Shown here one piece after another: positions 1 to 8,536 of a DNA stretch of 64,000 nucleotides. Below the pieces are notes generated by a model, which saw only the letters and a list, made by a program, of their open reading frames with translations, was not told where the DNA came from and searched no databases. A program made the position numbers and the translations under genes. Numbering within the stretch: position 1 is the first letter of the stretch; every line of letters begins with the position of its first letter. This stretch comes from Pseudomonas siliginis (GTDB taxonomy: Bacteria > Pseudomonadota > Gammaproteobacteria > Pseudomonadales > Pseudomonadaceae), in contig NZ_JAHSTW010000001.1 in assembly GCF_019145195.1 (NCBI RefSeq), positions 620,001 through 684,000 of the forward strand, read 5' to 3'.

Positions 1-1203
1 AATCGCGCGCTTGCTGATGCCGACATAGGAAATCGCCACCGGCAGCAGGATCAGGTTGGTGAACACGATCACCGCAACGCCGATGGACGCGCCGATCGCC
101 AGTTCACGGATCACGCCGATGTCGATGATCAGCAGTGTGATGAAGCCCACCGCATCGGCCAGAATCGCGATCATCCCCGGCAGGAACAACTGGCGGAAGG
201 TGCGCCGCGCAGCGGTCAGGGCGTTATCGGCCTCGCTGGATTGCAGGGCGATACCGTTGATTTTCTGCACGCCGTGGGAAATGCCGATGGCGAAAATCAG
301 GAACGGCACCAGCATCGAATACGGGTCGAGCCCGAAGCCGAAGAAGTGCATCAACCCGAGCTGCCAGACCACCGCCACCAGCGTCGTGCTCAACACCGCA
401 ATGGTGCTGCGCAGGCAGTTGGTAAACCACAGCAGCAGAATCAGGGTGATGACGAAGGCGACCCCGAAGAACAGCACCACCATCACCAGACCGTCGATCA
501 GGTCGCCGACCTTCTTGGCGAAACCGACGATGTGGATCTTGATGTTGGGGTTCTGCGCTTCGAACTTGTTGCGGATCTTGTCTTCCAGCTCATGGGAGAA
601 CTGGCGATAGTCCAGCGCCAGCAACTTGCCCTGATCCTGCGGGTCCGGGTAGGCCTCCAGCAGCGGGATGTCGACGATGCTCGACTTGAAATCGTTGGCT
701 ACCAGACGCCCGACCTGGCCGGACTTGAGCACGTTGTTGCGCAGCAGATCGAGACTGTCTTGAGAGCCGTTGTAGCTCTGCGGAATCACTTCACCGCCGG
801 CGAAACCCTCTTCGGTCACTTCGGTCCAGCGTACGCTCGGGCTCCACAGCGATTTGAGGCCGGAACGATCGACGCCGGAAATGTAGAACACTTCGTCGTT
901 GATCTGGCGCAGGGTCTCCATGTACTCCTTGGAGAAGATGTCGCCGTCGGTGGCTTCCACCGAAATACGCACGGTGTTGCCGAGGTTCGCCAGATCGTTG
1001 CGGTGCTCCATCATCTTTTCGATGAAGGGATGCTGCAGCGGGATCATTTTTTCAAAACTGGTCGACGGCCGAATCAGTGTGGCCTGCCAGAACAGGAAAA
1101 TGCTCACCACCAGGCAGATCAGGATCACGGCCGGACGGTTGTTGAAGATCAAGCGTTCAAGAAACGTCGCCTTGTCTTGCTGAGGAGTGATCAAGGAAGT
1201 CAT
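1..1203 (-). CDS. RND/MMPL-family exporter, N-terminal 401 residues (cut by window edge)
   Basis: The reverse frame is open from the ATG at 1203 to the first base of the window, so only the N-terminal part is present. The protein has a short cytoplasmic start, a hydrophobic segment near residues 20-40, a periplasmic region of about 200 residues, then a run of membrane helices containing FGFGLDPYSMLVPFLIFAIG and DAVGFITLLIIDIGVIREL. This is the layout of one half of an RND/MMPL lipid or hopanoid-type exporter. The start codon overlaps the stop of the upstream gene by four bases (ATGA), so the two are translationally coupled. In pseudomonads this pair usually sits with DUF1302/DUF1329 genes, which would lie beyond the left edge. 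The substrate cannot be told from sequence. Confidence 0.85.
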   Translation of the reverse strand, partial: MTSLITPQQDKATFLERLIFNNRPAVILICLVVSIFLFWQATLIRPSTSFEKMIPLQHPFIEKMMEHRNDLANLGNTVRISVEATDGDIFSKEYMETLRQINDEVFYISGVDRSGLKSLWSPSVRWTEVTEEGFAGGEVIPQSYNGSQDSLDLLRNNVLKSGQVGRLVANDFKSSIVDIPLLEAYPDPQDQGKLLALDYRQFSHELEDKIRNKFEAQNPNIKIHIVGFAKKVGDLIDGLVMVVLFFGVAFVITLILLLWFTNCLRSTIAVLSTTLVAVVWQLGLMHFFGFGLDPYSMLVPFLIFAIGISHGVQKINGIALQSSEADNALTAARRTFRQLFLPGMIAILADAVGFITLLIIDIGVIRELAIGASIGVAVIVFTNLILLPVAISYVGISKRAI

Positions 1204-2243
1204 AGCCCCGCCTTCTTGTTATTGGTCTCGGCACCGTTTGGCTGGGTGATGTGCAAGCCACCCTGCCCGGTCAGAATCAGGTTGCCGTTGCCGGCGGCGG
1301 TGACCGACGACAGCGAAATGCGATCCGGGCGGTTGAACACGCTGAAGCTCTCGCCATTGTCGCTGCTGCTGATCACAGAACCGCCGTTACCGACGATGAC
1401 GATCGAGCCGTCTTCCAGCAGCGTGCCGCCGGACAGGCCAAACTCCAGCGCACCGCGTGCGGCTTTGAGTTCGACCTGCTCCCAGTTGCTGCCGAAATCA
1501 GTGGAGCGATAGAGGTTGCCGCGCAAGCCGTAAGCCAACAGGGTCTGCGGCTGCGCCGTGCCGATCACGCCGAACAGTGAGCCTTCGTACGGGCCTTCAA
1601 GCTTTTCCCAGGTCTGGCCGTCATCGGCGGAGCGAAACATGCTGCCGGACTCGCCGACGATGAACAGCCCGGCGTCTTTCACGGCGGCGATGGCGTTGAG
1701 GTGGAACTGGTCTTCGTTGTCGAGGCGATCGCTGACGTCTTCCCAGTTCTTGCCGCCGTCGGAGGTTTCCAGCAGCGTGCCGTAGGCGCCCACGGCAAAG
1801 CCGCTGCTGGCGTCCTTGAACCAGACGTCGAGCAGCGGCGATTCGCGTGCGAGATCTTCGAATTGCTTGGTCCAGGTCAGACCGCCGTCTGCGCTGGCGA
1901 GAATCTGTGCGTCGTGGCCCACGGCCCAGCCGTTTCTGTCGTCGACGAAATACACGGCGGTGAGCAGTTGCCGGGTTGGCACCTTGGCCTGGGTCCAGGT
2001 TTTGCCCTGGTCATCGGAATAGACGATGTGCCCGCGATCACCGACCGCGACCAGACGCGCGCCAGCGTGGACGACATCAAGAATCAGGCTTTTTGCGGCC
2101 TTGGCCGATTCGGTGGCATAGACCACGTCAGCCGGGGCCTCGGCGGCAATCACAGGTGCCGATAACGTGGCGAAGCCCAGCAGCGAGAGTGCTGTGGCCA
2201 GCAACGCGGTGTTGCGTAACGCCGGCGGGCGGCAACGACTCAT
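1200..2243 (-). CDS. YCF48/BNR-repeat periplasmic protein
   Basis: A 347-residue protein with a long basic N-terminus and a hydrophobic signal segment ending near residue 33 (PVIAAEAP), so it is probably exported. The body has repeated Asp-box-like blocks (SDDQGKTW, SADGGLTW, TSDGGKNW, SADDGQTW, SSDNGESF), which form the blades of a beta-propeller of the YCF48/HCF136 photosystem-assembly family. In non-photosynthetic bacteria these proteins are often encoded beside RND exporters and are thought to help them fold or assemble. Here the gene is directly upstream of one with an ATGA overlap. That role is inferred from context; no enzymatic motif was seen. Confidence 0.85.
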   Translation of the reverse strand: MSRCRPPALRNTALLATALSLLGFATLSAPVIAAEAPADVVYATESAKAAKSLILDVVHAGARLVAVGDRGHIVYSDDQGKTWTQAKVPTRQLLTAVYFVDDRNGWAVGHDAQILASADGGLTWTKQFEDLARESPLLDVWFKDASSGFAVGAYGTLLETSDGGKNWEDVSDRLDNEDQFHLNAIAAVKDAGLFIVGESGSMFRSADDGQTWEKLEGPYEGSLFGVIGTAQPQTLLAYGLRGNLYRSTDFGSNWEQVELKAARGALEFGLSGGTLLEDGSIVIVGNGGSVISSSDNGESFSVFNRPDRISLSSVTAAGNGNLILTGQGGLHITQPNGAETNNKKAGL

Positions 2244-2460
2244 AGACCTTCCCCTATTTATTATTGTTGGGCCATCGGGCCTTCAAGGGCGCCGCAAGGG
2301 TGCTCGGCTAGTGGCAGATCAGAAGCATAGTCCTGAAACCCGCAATCCAGAGCCCCTTCGGAAGCTGGCTCATCCTATCGGGCTTTGCAAATGTCTGACA
2401 ATCGGCGCCGCGTTATCTTTTGTTAACCGAAAGCGGCTCTCTGTAACCCATCATTTTCCC

Positions 2461-2550
2461 TGTGGGAGCGAGCCTGCTCGCGAATGCGGTGTATCAGTCA
2501 CCCTGTTTATTGGCTGACCCACCGCTTTCGCGAGCAGGCTCGCTCCCACA
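2461..2550. repeat. REP inverted pair
   Basis: Two facing copies of the pseudomonad REP core (TGTGGGAGCGAGCCTGCTCG and its complement) enclose about 35 bases. They lie in the 462-base gap between the YCF48-like gene and the DUF1185 operon. The rest of that gap (2244-2460) holds no gene I can support. Confidence 0.9.
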
Positions 2551-2648
2551 GGGTTTGTAGTGATGGTTGGTTTTGCGACAAAGGGTGAATGCGCAGCCAT
2601 TCGTAGGATGGATGACACAATTGTTGCGGAGGGGGACTTGCAGGATCG

Positions 2649-2664
2649 GTATTATGGTATACCA
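2649..2664. promoter_or_regulatory. Predicted GntR operator 1, upstream of the DUF1185 operon
   Basis: The sequence GTATTATGGTATACCA ends in the palindrome ATGGTATACCAT (2654-2665). The TGGT..ACCA form is what FCD-type GntR regulators bind. A TTGCAG about 15 bases upstream could be a -35 element, which would put the operator over the -10 region, as for a repressor. The same 16-mer, with 0-2 changes, recurs at 8490, 9848 (reversed), 42908, 43081 and 45774. Confidence 0.75.
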
Positions 2665-2705
2665 TCAGACGCACAGACACTCTTAATCCCCCAACGGAGC
2701 AGCTC

Positions 2706-3296
2706 ATGAGTTTCGAAATTCGCAAGATCGTCAGCTATGTCGAAGAAACCTTCATTGAAGGCGGCAAGGCTACTGACAAGTCGGTGACCATGGTCGGCCT
2801 CGCCGTGGTGATGAAGAACCCGTGGGTGGGCAATGGTTTTGTCGAAGACCTCAAGCCGCAGATCCGCGCCAACTGCTCCGACCTCGGCGCAATGATGGTC
2901 GAACGCCTGGTCGGCATCATAGGCGGTGCCGAGAAGATCGAGGCGTACGGCAAAGCGGCGGTCGTCGGCGCTGATGGCGAGATCGAGCACGCGTCGGCGG
3001 TGATCCACACCCTGCGCTTCGGTAACCACTATCGCGAAGCGGTAAAAGCCAAGAGCTACCTGAGCTTTACCAACAAGCGCGGCGGCCCGGGCACTTCAAT
3101 TCAGATCCCGATGATGCACAAGGACGACGAAGGCCTGCGTTCGCACTACATCACCCTGGAAATGCAGATCGAAGACGCGCCGCGTGCTGACGAAATCGTC
3201 GTCGTGCTCGGTTGCGCCGACGGTGGCCGCCTGCATCCGCGCATCGGCAACCGCTACATCGATCTGGAAGAACTGGCCGCCGAAAAAGCCCAGTAA
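2706..3296 (+). CDS. DUF1185 (amino acid synthesis family) protein
   Basis: A 196-residue soluble protein starting MSFEIRKIVSYVEETFIEGG. It matches the DUF1185 / amino acid synthesis family, a Bordetella member of which has a solved structure but no assigned reaction. The ATG follows a GGAG-containing ribosome site. It is the first gene after operator 1 and heads a run of six closely spaced genes on the same strand, so it probably belongs to the same catabolic operon. The family name is historical. In this context, beside a hydrolase and an aldehyde dehydrogenase, a catabolic hydrolase or isomerase role is more likely than biosynthesis, but nothing in the sequence fixes the reaction. Confidence 0.85.
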   Translation: MSFEIRKIVSYVEETFIEGGKATDKSVTMVGLAVVMKNPWVGNGFVEDLKPQIRANCSDLGAMMVERLVGIIGGAEKIEAYGKAAVVGADGEIEHASAVIHTLRFGNHYREAVKAKSYLSFTNKRGGPGTSIQIPMMHKDDEGLRSHYITLEMQIEDAPRADEIVVVLGCADGGRLHPRIGNRYIDLEELAAEKAQ

Positions 3297-3328
3297 TCAC
3301 AACAAGAAAGGCATTGCAGGAGCGCTCC

Positions 3329-4162
3329 ATGATTCGGCTCACCGCTGAACTCACCCCGGCTGGCACCAGTTACCTGGCGACCGGCCAAGGCCAGCCCGTG
3401 GTCTTGATCCACGGCGTGGGCCTGAACAAAGAAATGTGGGGCGGGCAGATTGTCGGCCTCGCCAGCCAGTACCAGGTGATCGCCTACGACATGCTCGGCC
3501 ACGGCGCCAGCCCGCGCCCGGCCAGCGGCACCGACCTGCTCGGTTACGCCGATCAGTTGCTCGAGCTGCTCGATCACCTGAATCTGCCCCAGGCAGCGGT
3601 GATCGGTTTCTCCATGGGCGGTCTGGTCGCGCGGGCCTTCGCCCTGCACTACCCGGAGCGCCTGCAAAGCCTGGTGGTGCTGAACAGCGTCTTCAACCGC
3701 AGCGAAGAACAGCGTGCCGGCGTGATTGCCCGCACTGCGCAGGCTGCCGAACACGGCCCGGACGCCAATGCCGAAGCGGCGTTGTCGCGCTGGTTCAGCC
3801 GTGAATATCAGGCGGCCAACCCGGCGCAGATCGCCGCGTTGCGCCAGACCTTGGCCAACAACGATCCGCAGGGCTACCTGACCACCTACGAATTGTTTGC
3901 CACCCAGGACATGTACCGCGCCGACGACCTGAGCAGCATTCAGGCACCGACGCTGATCGCCACTGGCGAGCTTGACCCTGGCTCGACGCCGGAAATGGCC
4001 GAGCAACTGGCCCGACGCATCCCCGCTGCGAAGGTTGCCGTGCTGCCCGAGCAACGGCATATGATGCCGGTAGAGTCGCCGCGTCTGGTCAACCAGATGC
4101 TGCTGGAATTTCTCCAATTCGCACACGCCCGACAAAACCATATAAAGGGGATCGTTGCATGA
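3329..4162 (+). CDS. Alpha/beta hydrolase
   Basis: A 277-residue alpha/beta-fold hydrolase. It shows the oxyanion segment LIHGVGLNKEMW, the nucleophile elbow GFSMGG (Ser near residue 95), an acidic residue in TGELDPGSTPEMA and the catalytic His in EQRHMMP. The start at 3329 is preceded by AGGAGCG; the longer frame upstream runs back into the DUF1185 gene. The size and motifs resemble 3-oxoadipate enol-lactonase and RutD-type hydrolases, so it could open a lactone or cleave an amide or carbamate made by the flavin monooxygenase of this regulon. Its stop overlaps the start of the aldehyde dehydrogenase gene by four bases. Confidence 0.88.
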   Translation: MIRLTAELTPAGTSYLATGQGQPVVLIHGVGLNKEMWGGQIVGLASQYQVIAYDMLGHGASPRPASGTDLLGYADQLLELLDHLNLPQAAVIGFSMGGLVARAFALHYPERLQSLVVLNSVFNRSEEQRAGVIARTAQAAEHGPDANAEAALSRWFSREYQAANPAQIAALRQTLANNDPQGYLTTYELFATQDMYRADDLSSIQAPTLIATGELDPGSTPEMAEQLARRIPAAKVAVLPEQRHMMPVESPRLVNQMLLEFLQFAHARQNHIKGIVA

Positions 4163-5640
4163 CACTCGCACGCTTCCAGATGTGCATCGGCGGAGACTGG
4201 GTCGACGCCCTCTCCGGCAAGACCTTCGAAAGCCTCAACCCGGCCTCCGCGCAAGCCTGGGCGGAACTGCCCGACGCCGATGAAGCGGACGTCGAACGCG
4301 CCGTGCAAGCAGCGCAAAATGCCTTCGACAGCCCGGCCTGGCGCGGCCTGACCGCCACTGCGCGGGGCAAACTGCTGCGCCGCCTCGGTGATCTGATCGC
4401 AGAAAACAAGGAACACCTGGCGCAGCTGGAAAGCCGCGACAACGGCAAGCTGATCCGCGAAACCCGTGGCCAGGTCAGCTATCTGCCGGAGTTCTTCCAC
4501 TACACCGCAGGCCTCGCTGACAAGCTTGAAGGCGGCACCCTGCCGTTGGACAAGCCCGACCTGTTTGCCTACACCGTGCACGAAGCCATGGGTGTGGTTG
4601 CCGCGATCATTCCATGGAACAGCCCGCTGTACCTGACCGCGATCAAACTGGCCCCGGCCCTCGCCGCCGGCAACACGATTGTGATCAAGCCGTCCGAGCA
4701 CGCCTCGGCGACCATTCTTGAGCTGGCACGCCTGGCCCTCGAAGCCGGGATTCCGCCGGGCGTGGTCAACGTCGTCACCGGTTACGGCCCGAGCACCGGC
4801 GCCGCCCTCACCCGCCATCCACTGATCCGCAAGATCGCCTTCACCGGCGGCGCGGCGACGGCACGGCATGTGGTGCGCAGCAGCGCCGAAAACTTCGCCA
4901 AGCTGTCGCTGGAACTGGGCGGCAAGTCGCCGAATATCATCTTCGCCGACGCCGATCTCGACAGCGCGATCAACGGCGCGATTGCCGGCATCTACGCAGC
5001 GTCCGGGCAGAGTTGCGTGTCCGGTTCGCGCTTGCTGGTGCAGGACGAAATCTACGACGAATTCGTCAACCGTCTGGTCGAGCGCGCCCAGCGCATCCGC
5101 ATCGGCAACCCACAGGAAGACAACAGCGAGATGGGGCCGATGGCCACCGCGCAGCAACTGGCGGTGGTCGAAGGTCTGGTCGCCGACGCGATCGCCGAAG
5201 GCGCGCGTTTGCGCACCGGTGGCAAGCGTCCGGCGGATCTCGGTGAAGGCTGGTTCTACGAGCCGACGCTGTTCGAGTGCGACCGCAATTCGATGAAGAT
5301 CATGCAGGAAGAAGTTTTCGGTCCGGTGGCTTCGGTGATTCGTTTCAAAGACGAAGCCGAAGCGCTGGCGATCGCAAACGACTCGCAGTTCGGCCTCGCT
5401 GCCGGCATCTGGACCCGTGACCTCGGCCGCGCCCATCGTCTGGCGCGTGATGTGCGCTCAGGGATTATCTGGGTCAACACTTACCGCGCAGTGTCGGCGA
5501 TGGCGCCGATCGGCGGCTTCAAGAACAGTGGCTATGGACGCGAAAGCGGCATCGATTCGGTGCTGGCCTACACCGAACTGAAAACGGTGTGGATCAACCT
5601 CTCCCAGGCGCCAATGCCTGATCCGTTTGTGATGCGCTAG
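4159..5640 (+). CDS. NAD(P)-dependent aldehyde dehydrogenase
   Basis: A 493-residue protein with every core element of the ALDH superfamily. The Rossmann region has IIPWNSPLYLTAIK and VIKPSEHAS, the general base Glu lies in LELGGKSPNI, the nucleophilic Cys in GQSCVSGSR, and the C-terminal motif is EVFGPVASVIRF. It oxidises an aldehyde to a carboxylate in the cytoplasm. In the regulon it is the natural step after ring opening or amine release, comparable to PyrC or TgnE, which oxidise succinate semialdehyde in pyridine and trigonelline breakdown; the true substrate is not known. It is coupled to the hydrolase by an ATGA overlap and followed after 12 bases by the flavin reductase gene. Confidence 0.92.
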   Translation: MTLARFQMCIGGDWVDALSGKTFESLNPASAQAWAELPDADEADVERAVQAAQNAFDSPAWRGLTATARGKLLRRLGDLIAENKEHLAQLESRDNGKLIRETRGQVSYLPEFFHYTAGLADKLEGGTLPLDKPDLFAYTVHEAMGVVAAIIPWNSPLYLTAIKLAPALAAGNTIVIKPSEHASATILELARLALEAGIPPGVVNVVTGYGPSTGAALTRHPLIRKIAFTGGAATARHVVRSSAENFAKLSLELGGKSPNIIFADADLDSAINGAIAGIYAASGQSCVSGSRLLVQDEIYDEFVNRLVERAQRIRIGNPQEDNSEMGPMATAQQLAVVEGLVADAIAEGARLRTGGKRPADLGEGWFYEPTLFECDRNSMKIMQEEVFGPVASVIRFKDEAEALAIANDSQFGLAAGIWTRDLGRAHRLARDVRSGIIWVNTYRAVSAMAPIGGFKNSGYGRESGIDSVLAYTELKTVWINLSQAPMPDPFVMR

Positions 5641-5652
5641 GAGTCCTGCGAA

Positions 5653-6138
5653 ATGATCGAACCCGGCATTTACAAAGACGTCATGAGCTCGTTCCCGTCC
5701 GGCGTCACGGTGGTCACCACCCTCGACCCGGAGGGCGGCATCGTCGGTATCACCGCCAGCGCGTTCAGCGCGCTGTCGATCGACCCGGCGCTGGTGCTGT
5801 TCTGCCCTAACTACGCCTCCGACACTTATCCGGTGCTGCGCGACAGCAAGAAGTTCGCGATCCATTTGCTTTCCGCCGAGCAGACCGCCGAAGCCTACGC
5901 GTTCGCCGGCAAGGGCAAGGAAAAGGCCAAGGGCATCGAGTGGCATTTGAGCGATTTGGGCAACCCGATTCTGGCCAAGGCCACGGCGATCATCGAGTGC
6001 GAGTTGTGGCGTGAATACGACGGCGGCGATCACGCGATCATTGTCGGCGCAGTGAAGAACCTGATCCTGCCCGAGCAACCGGTGACGCCGATGATTTATC
6101 ACAAGGGCAAGCTCGGTGCGTTGCCGCCCCTTGTTTGA
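5653..6138 (+). CDS. RutF/HpaC-like flavin reductase, copy 1
   Basis: A 161-residue single-domain flavin reductase. It contains PSGVTVVTT, a GITASAFSALS segment and LVLFCPNYASDTYPVL, the flavin-binding core of the family that reduces free FMN or FAD with NAD(P)H and passes it to a partner monooxygenase. The probable partner is the luciferase-like protein at 45.9 kb, which lies in the other half of the regulon. A second protein of the same length and about three-quarters identical by eye is encoded at 43147-43632. Residues WREYDGGDHAIIVGAVKNL near the C-terminus are shared by both. The gene is the fourth of the operon. Confidence 0.9.
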   Translation: MIEPGIYKDVMSSFPSGVTVVTTLDPEGGIVGITASAFSALSIDPALVLFCPNYASDTYPVLRDSKKFAIHLLSAEQTAEAYAFAGKGKEKAKGIEWHLSDLGNPILAKATAIIECELWREYDGGDHAIIVGAVKNLILPEQPVTPMIYHKGKLGALPPLV

Positions 6139-6154
6139 GAACAATACAAAACCC

Positions 6155-6245
6155 TGTGGGAGCTGGCTTGCCAGCGATGGCGACGGAACATTCAACATCA
6201 ATGCTGACTGAACTACCGCTATCGCTGGCAAGCCAGCTCCCACAG
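6155..6245. repeat. REP-like inverted pair, second sequence type
   Basis: Facing copies of TGTGGGAGCTGGCTTGCCAG and its complement surround a short spacer. The core differs from the GAGCGAGCCTGCTCGCGA type used elsewhere in the window. The pair lies inside the presumed operon, between the flavin reductase and the decarboxylase-like gene, and could modulate downstream expression. Confidence 0.88.
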
Positions 6246-6266
6246 GATTGAGGTGAGGCGAAAGAA

Positions 6267-6656
6267 ATGAGTAACGATAAGTATGAAAAAGGTCTGAAAA
6301 TCCGCACCCAGGTATTGGGCGAAGCCTATGTTCAGCGCTCGATCGAGAACGCCGACGACTTCACCCGCCCGCTGCAGGAAATGGTCACTGAATACTGCTG
6401 GGGCCATGTCTGGGGGCGTGAGGGTCTGTCGCTCAAGGAGCGCAGCATGATCAACCTGGCGATGATCTCGGCGCTCAACCGCCCGCATGAACTCAAGCTG
6501 CATGTGCGTGGCGCCTTGCGTAACGGCCTGAGTCGTGAGCAAATACGCGAAATTCTGCTTCAGGTCGGCATTTATTGCGGCGTTCCGGCGGCCGTGGACA
6601 GTTTCCGGCTGGCCCGAGAAGCCTTTGCCGAAGCCGACGCCGAGGCCTCCAGTTAA
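6267..6656 (+). CDS. Carboxymuconolactone-decarboxylase-family protein (PcaC-like)
   Basis: A 129-residue all-helical protein. EYCWGHVWGREGLSLKERS and ALNRPHELKLHVRGALRNG closely follow the pattern of PcaC, the 4-carboxymuconolactone decarboxylase of protocatechuate breakdown, and the length fits. However, no other pca genes are nearby, so the substrate is probably a different unsaturated lactone or acid made by this pathway. The family also includes AhpD-type peroxidases, but I see no CxxC pair, which argues against that. The gene sits between the flavin reductase and the GntR regulator, just after a REP pair. Confidence 0.85.
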   Translation: MSNDKYEKGLKIRTQVLGEAYVQRSIENADDFTRPLQEMVTEYCWGHVWGREGLSLKERSMINLAMISALNRPHELKLHVRGALRNGLSREQIREILLQVGIYCGVPAAVDSFRLAREAFAEADAEASS

Positions 6657-6713
6657 CCCTCGGCTGTTTTGATGCCCGTCTGGCATGGACAGCCAAGCTC
6701 AAGAGCGGACCCC

Positions 6714-7478
6714 ATGAAACGCCAGCCACTCGACGACAGCTTCAAGGTCAATCGCAACCCCGTTACCCTGCGCGAAATCGTGCTGGACAAACTGCGTAGC
6801 GCGATCATGAATTTCCAGCTCATGCCAGGTGATCGTCTGGTCGAACGCGACCTCTGTGATCGCCTCGGCGTCAGCCGCACTTCGGTGCGCGAAGCCTTGC
6901 GTCACCTCGAATCCGAAGGTCTCGTCGAATTCGCCGATGCCAAAGGCCCGCGCGTGGCCATCATCACCCTCGCCGATGCCGTCGATATCTACGAATTGCG
7001 TTGCGTGCTCGAAGGCCTGATCGTGCAGCTGTTCACCCTGCGCGCCAAAGCCAAGGACATCAAAGCCCTGGAAAAAGCCCTCGATGACAACCGCAAGGCG
7101 TTGAAGGACGGCGAGCTGCAACAGGTGATCGACTCGGTGCAGGGCTTCTACGACGTGCTGCTCGAAGGCTCGGGCAACCATGTCGCCGCCACGCAATTGC
7201 GTCAGTTGCAGGCGCGCATCAGCTATCTGCGCGCGACCTCGGTCTCCCAGGAAAACCGACGCGGCGCGAGTAATCACGAGATGGAAAAAATGGTCGAGGC
7301 GATCAAGAGCGGCGATCCGCTGGCGGCGCATCAGGCGTGTGTCGATCACGTCCGCGCGGCGGCTACCGTGGCCCTCGATTACCTCAAGCGCAAACAGGAA
7401 GAAACCGGCGTCGCCGTCAAAGGCACCCCGGCGATCACCCTGCCGATCGCGCTGAAAGAACCCCGCATAGGTCAATGA
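6714..7478 (+). CDS. GntR-family regulator with FCD ligand domain
   Basis: A 254-residue regulator. Residues 15-85 form a winged helix (LREIVLDKLRSAIMNFQLMPGDRL, then LGVSRTSVREALRHLESEGLV). The remaining 150 residues form the helical FCD domain that binds a small acid or metal-ligand complex. The ATG at 6714 is preceded by GAGCGGA; a longer in-frame start at 6669 is less likely. FCD regulators bind palindromes such as TGGTnnACCA, and six such sites occur upstream of functionally matching genes in this window, so this is the best candidate for the pathway-specific, probably repressing, regulator. It lies inside the operon, which would give autoregulation through operator 1. Confidence 0.92.
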   Translation: MKRQPLDDSFKVNRNPVTLREIVLDKLRSAIMNFQLMPGDRLVERDLCDRLGVSRTSVREALRHLESEGLVEFADAKGPRVAIITLADAVDIYELRCVLEGLIVQLFTLRAKAKDIKALEKALDDNRKALKDGELQQVIDSVQGFYDVLLEGSGNHVAATQLRQLQARISYLRATSVSQENRRGASNHEMEKMVEAIKSGDPLAAHQACVDHVRAAATVALDYLKRKQEETGVAVKGTPAITLPIALKEPRIGQ

Positions 7479-7479
7479 C

Positions 7480-8043
7480 ATGTTCAGCCCGAGCTTTTGC
7501 CCGAAATGCGGTGGCCCTGACCTCGGTCAGCAGACGCCGCCGGGCGATACGCACGAGCGCCTGATGTGCCGCGGCTGCGGCTATATCCACTACGTCAATC
7601 CGAAGATCATTGCCGGCTGCATTATTGAGCAGGACGGCAAATACCTCTTGTGCCAACGGGCGATCCCCCCGCGCCCGGGCACCTGGACGCTGCCGGCCGG
7701 TTTCATGGAAAGCGGCGAAACCACCGAGCAGGCGGCGCTGCGCGAAGTCTGGGAAGAAAGCGGCGTGCGCGCGGAAATCGTCTCGCCGTATTCGATCTTC
7801 AGCGTGCCGAAGATCAGCGAGGTGTACATCATCTTCCGCGCCATCGCCCTGGAGATCACCGGGCAGTACGGGCCGGAGACCATGGATTACAAGTTCTTCG
7901 CCCCGGAAGACATTCCGTGGGAACAGATCTATTACCCGGCGATCCGGCAGATTCTCGAGCGCTATATCGAAGAGCGCCAAGCCGGGGTTTACGGGATTTA
8001 CATGGGTAATGATGACAGCGGCAAGATCCATTTCATGCGCTGA
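7480..8043 (+). CDS. NUDIX hydrolase with N-terminal zinc ribbon
   Basis: A 187-residue protein. The N-terminus has two Cys pairs (CPKC near 8-11 and CRGC near 30-33), which form a zinc ribbon. The NUDIX box follows (GFMESGETTEQAALREVWEE, continuing ESG), with all catalytic Glu residues present. It should hydrolyse a nucleoside diphosphate linked to another group, such as NADH, FAD or ADP-ribose. The start lies one base after the GntR stop, so the two are co-transcribed. Its place in a flavin-dependent pathway might suggest turnover of a damaged or excess dinucleotide, but this is only context. Confidence 0.88.
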   Translation: MFSPSFCPKCGGPDLGQQTPPGDTHERLMCRGCGYIHYVNPKIIAGCIIEQDGKYLLCQRAIPPRPGTWTLPAGFMESGETTEQAALREVWEESGVRAEIVSPYSIFSVPKISEVYIIFRAIALEITGQYGPETMDYKFFAPEDIPWEQIYYPAIRQILERYIEERQAGVYGIYMGNDDSGKIHFMR

Positions 8044-8064
8044 CATTTGCCTGAACACAAAACC

Positions 8065-8154
8065 TGTGGGAGCGAGCCTGCTCGCGAAGGCGTCGTGTCA
8101 GTCAATACAAATGTTGAATGTTCGAACGCATTCGCGAGCAGGCTCGCTCCCACA
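8065..8154. repeat. REP inverted pair
   Basis: Facing REP copies of the GAGCGAGCCTGCTCGCGA type lie between the convergent 3' ends of the NUDIX gene and the DUF1330 gene. They may act as a two-way transcription barrier. Confidence 0.9.
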
Positions 8155-8171
8155 TAGGATGGTGGTGTGGC

Positions 8172-8468
8172 TCAGTTCGGGGCAACGCCCTCGACGATGA
8201 TGATCTCCGCCTTCGCCCATTCCTCGCGATAACTCTTCGCCTCCTGATACGCCGCCGAGCGGTAGCACGCCACGGCTGTTTCGTAGTTTTCAAACTCGAT
8301 GATCACCGTGCGCTGTGGCGTCTGCCGTCCTTCCATCGCTTCGCTGCGCCCGCCTCTGGCGAGGAACTTGCCGCCAAATGCGGCAATCGCCTGCGGGGTG
8401 CGCTGGGTGTATTGGCTGTAGTGCTCGGCATCGGCTATATCCACATGTGCAATCCAGTACGCCTTCAT
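8172..8468 (-). CDS. DUF1330 small protein
   Basis: A 98-residue protein (MKAYWIAHVDIADAEHYSQY) of the DUF1330 family, which has a ferredoxin-like dimeric alpha/beta-barrel fold related to small monooxygenases and isomerases. Typical features are WIAHVDI at the start, a central FLARGG, and VIIEFENYETAVACYRS near the C-terminus. The reaction of the family is not established. It is transcribed divergently from the RibBX gene across operator 2, which places it in the predicted regulon. A role in isomerising or decarboxylating a pathway intermediate would fit its relatives. Confidence 0.82.
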   Translation of the reverse strand: MKAYWIAHVDIADAEHYSQYTQRTPQAIAAFGGKFLARGGRSEAMEGRQTPQRTVIIEFENYETAVACYRSAAYQEAKSYREEWAKAEIIIVEGVAPN

Positions 8469-8489
8469 AGTGACCTCTTTGTTGATTTT

Positions 8490-8505
8490 GTATTATGGTA
8501 TACCA
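8490..8505. promoter_or_regulatory. Predicted GntR operator 2, between DUF1330 and ribBX
   Basis: GTATTATGGTATACCA is identical to operator 1 over all 16 bases. It lies in the 68-base divergent gap, 22 bases from the DUF1330 start and 32 bases from the ribBX start, so one site could control both directions. Confidence 0.75.
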
Positions 8506-8536
8506 ATATATTTCCAACGAACCCTGAGAGTCCAGC

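Noticed and set aside
3940..5436. A 498-codon open frame antisense to the aldehyde dehydrogenase gene
   Set aside because: It is a high-GC shadow; the forward frame has all ALDH motifs.
6267..6656. PcaC of the protocatechuate pathway
   Set aside because: No other pca genes are near, and the gene lies in a different regulon; only the family is supported.
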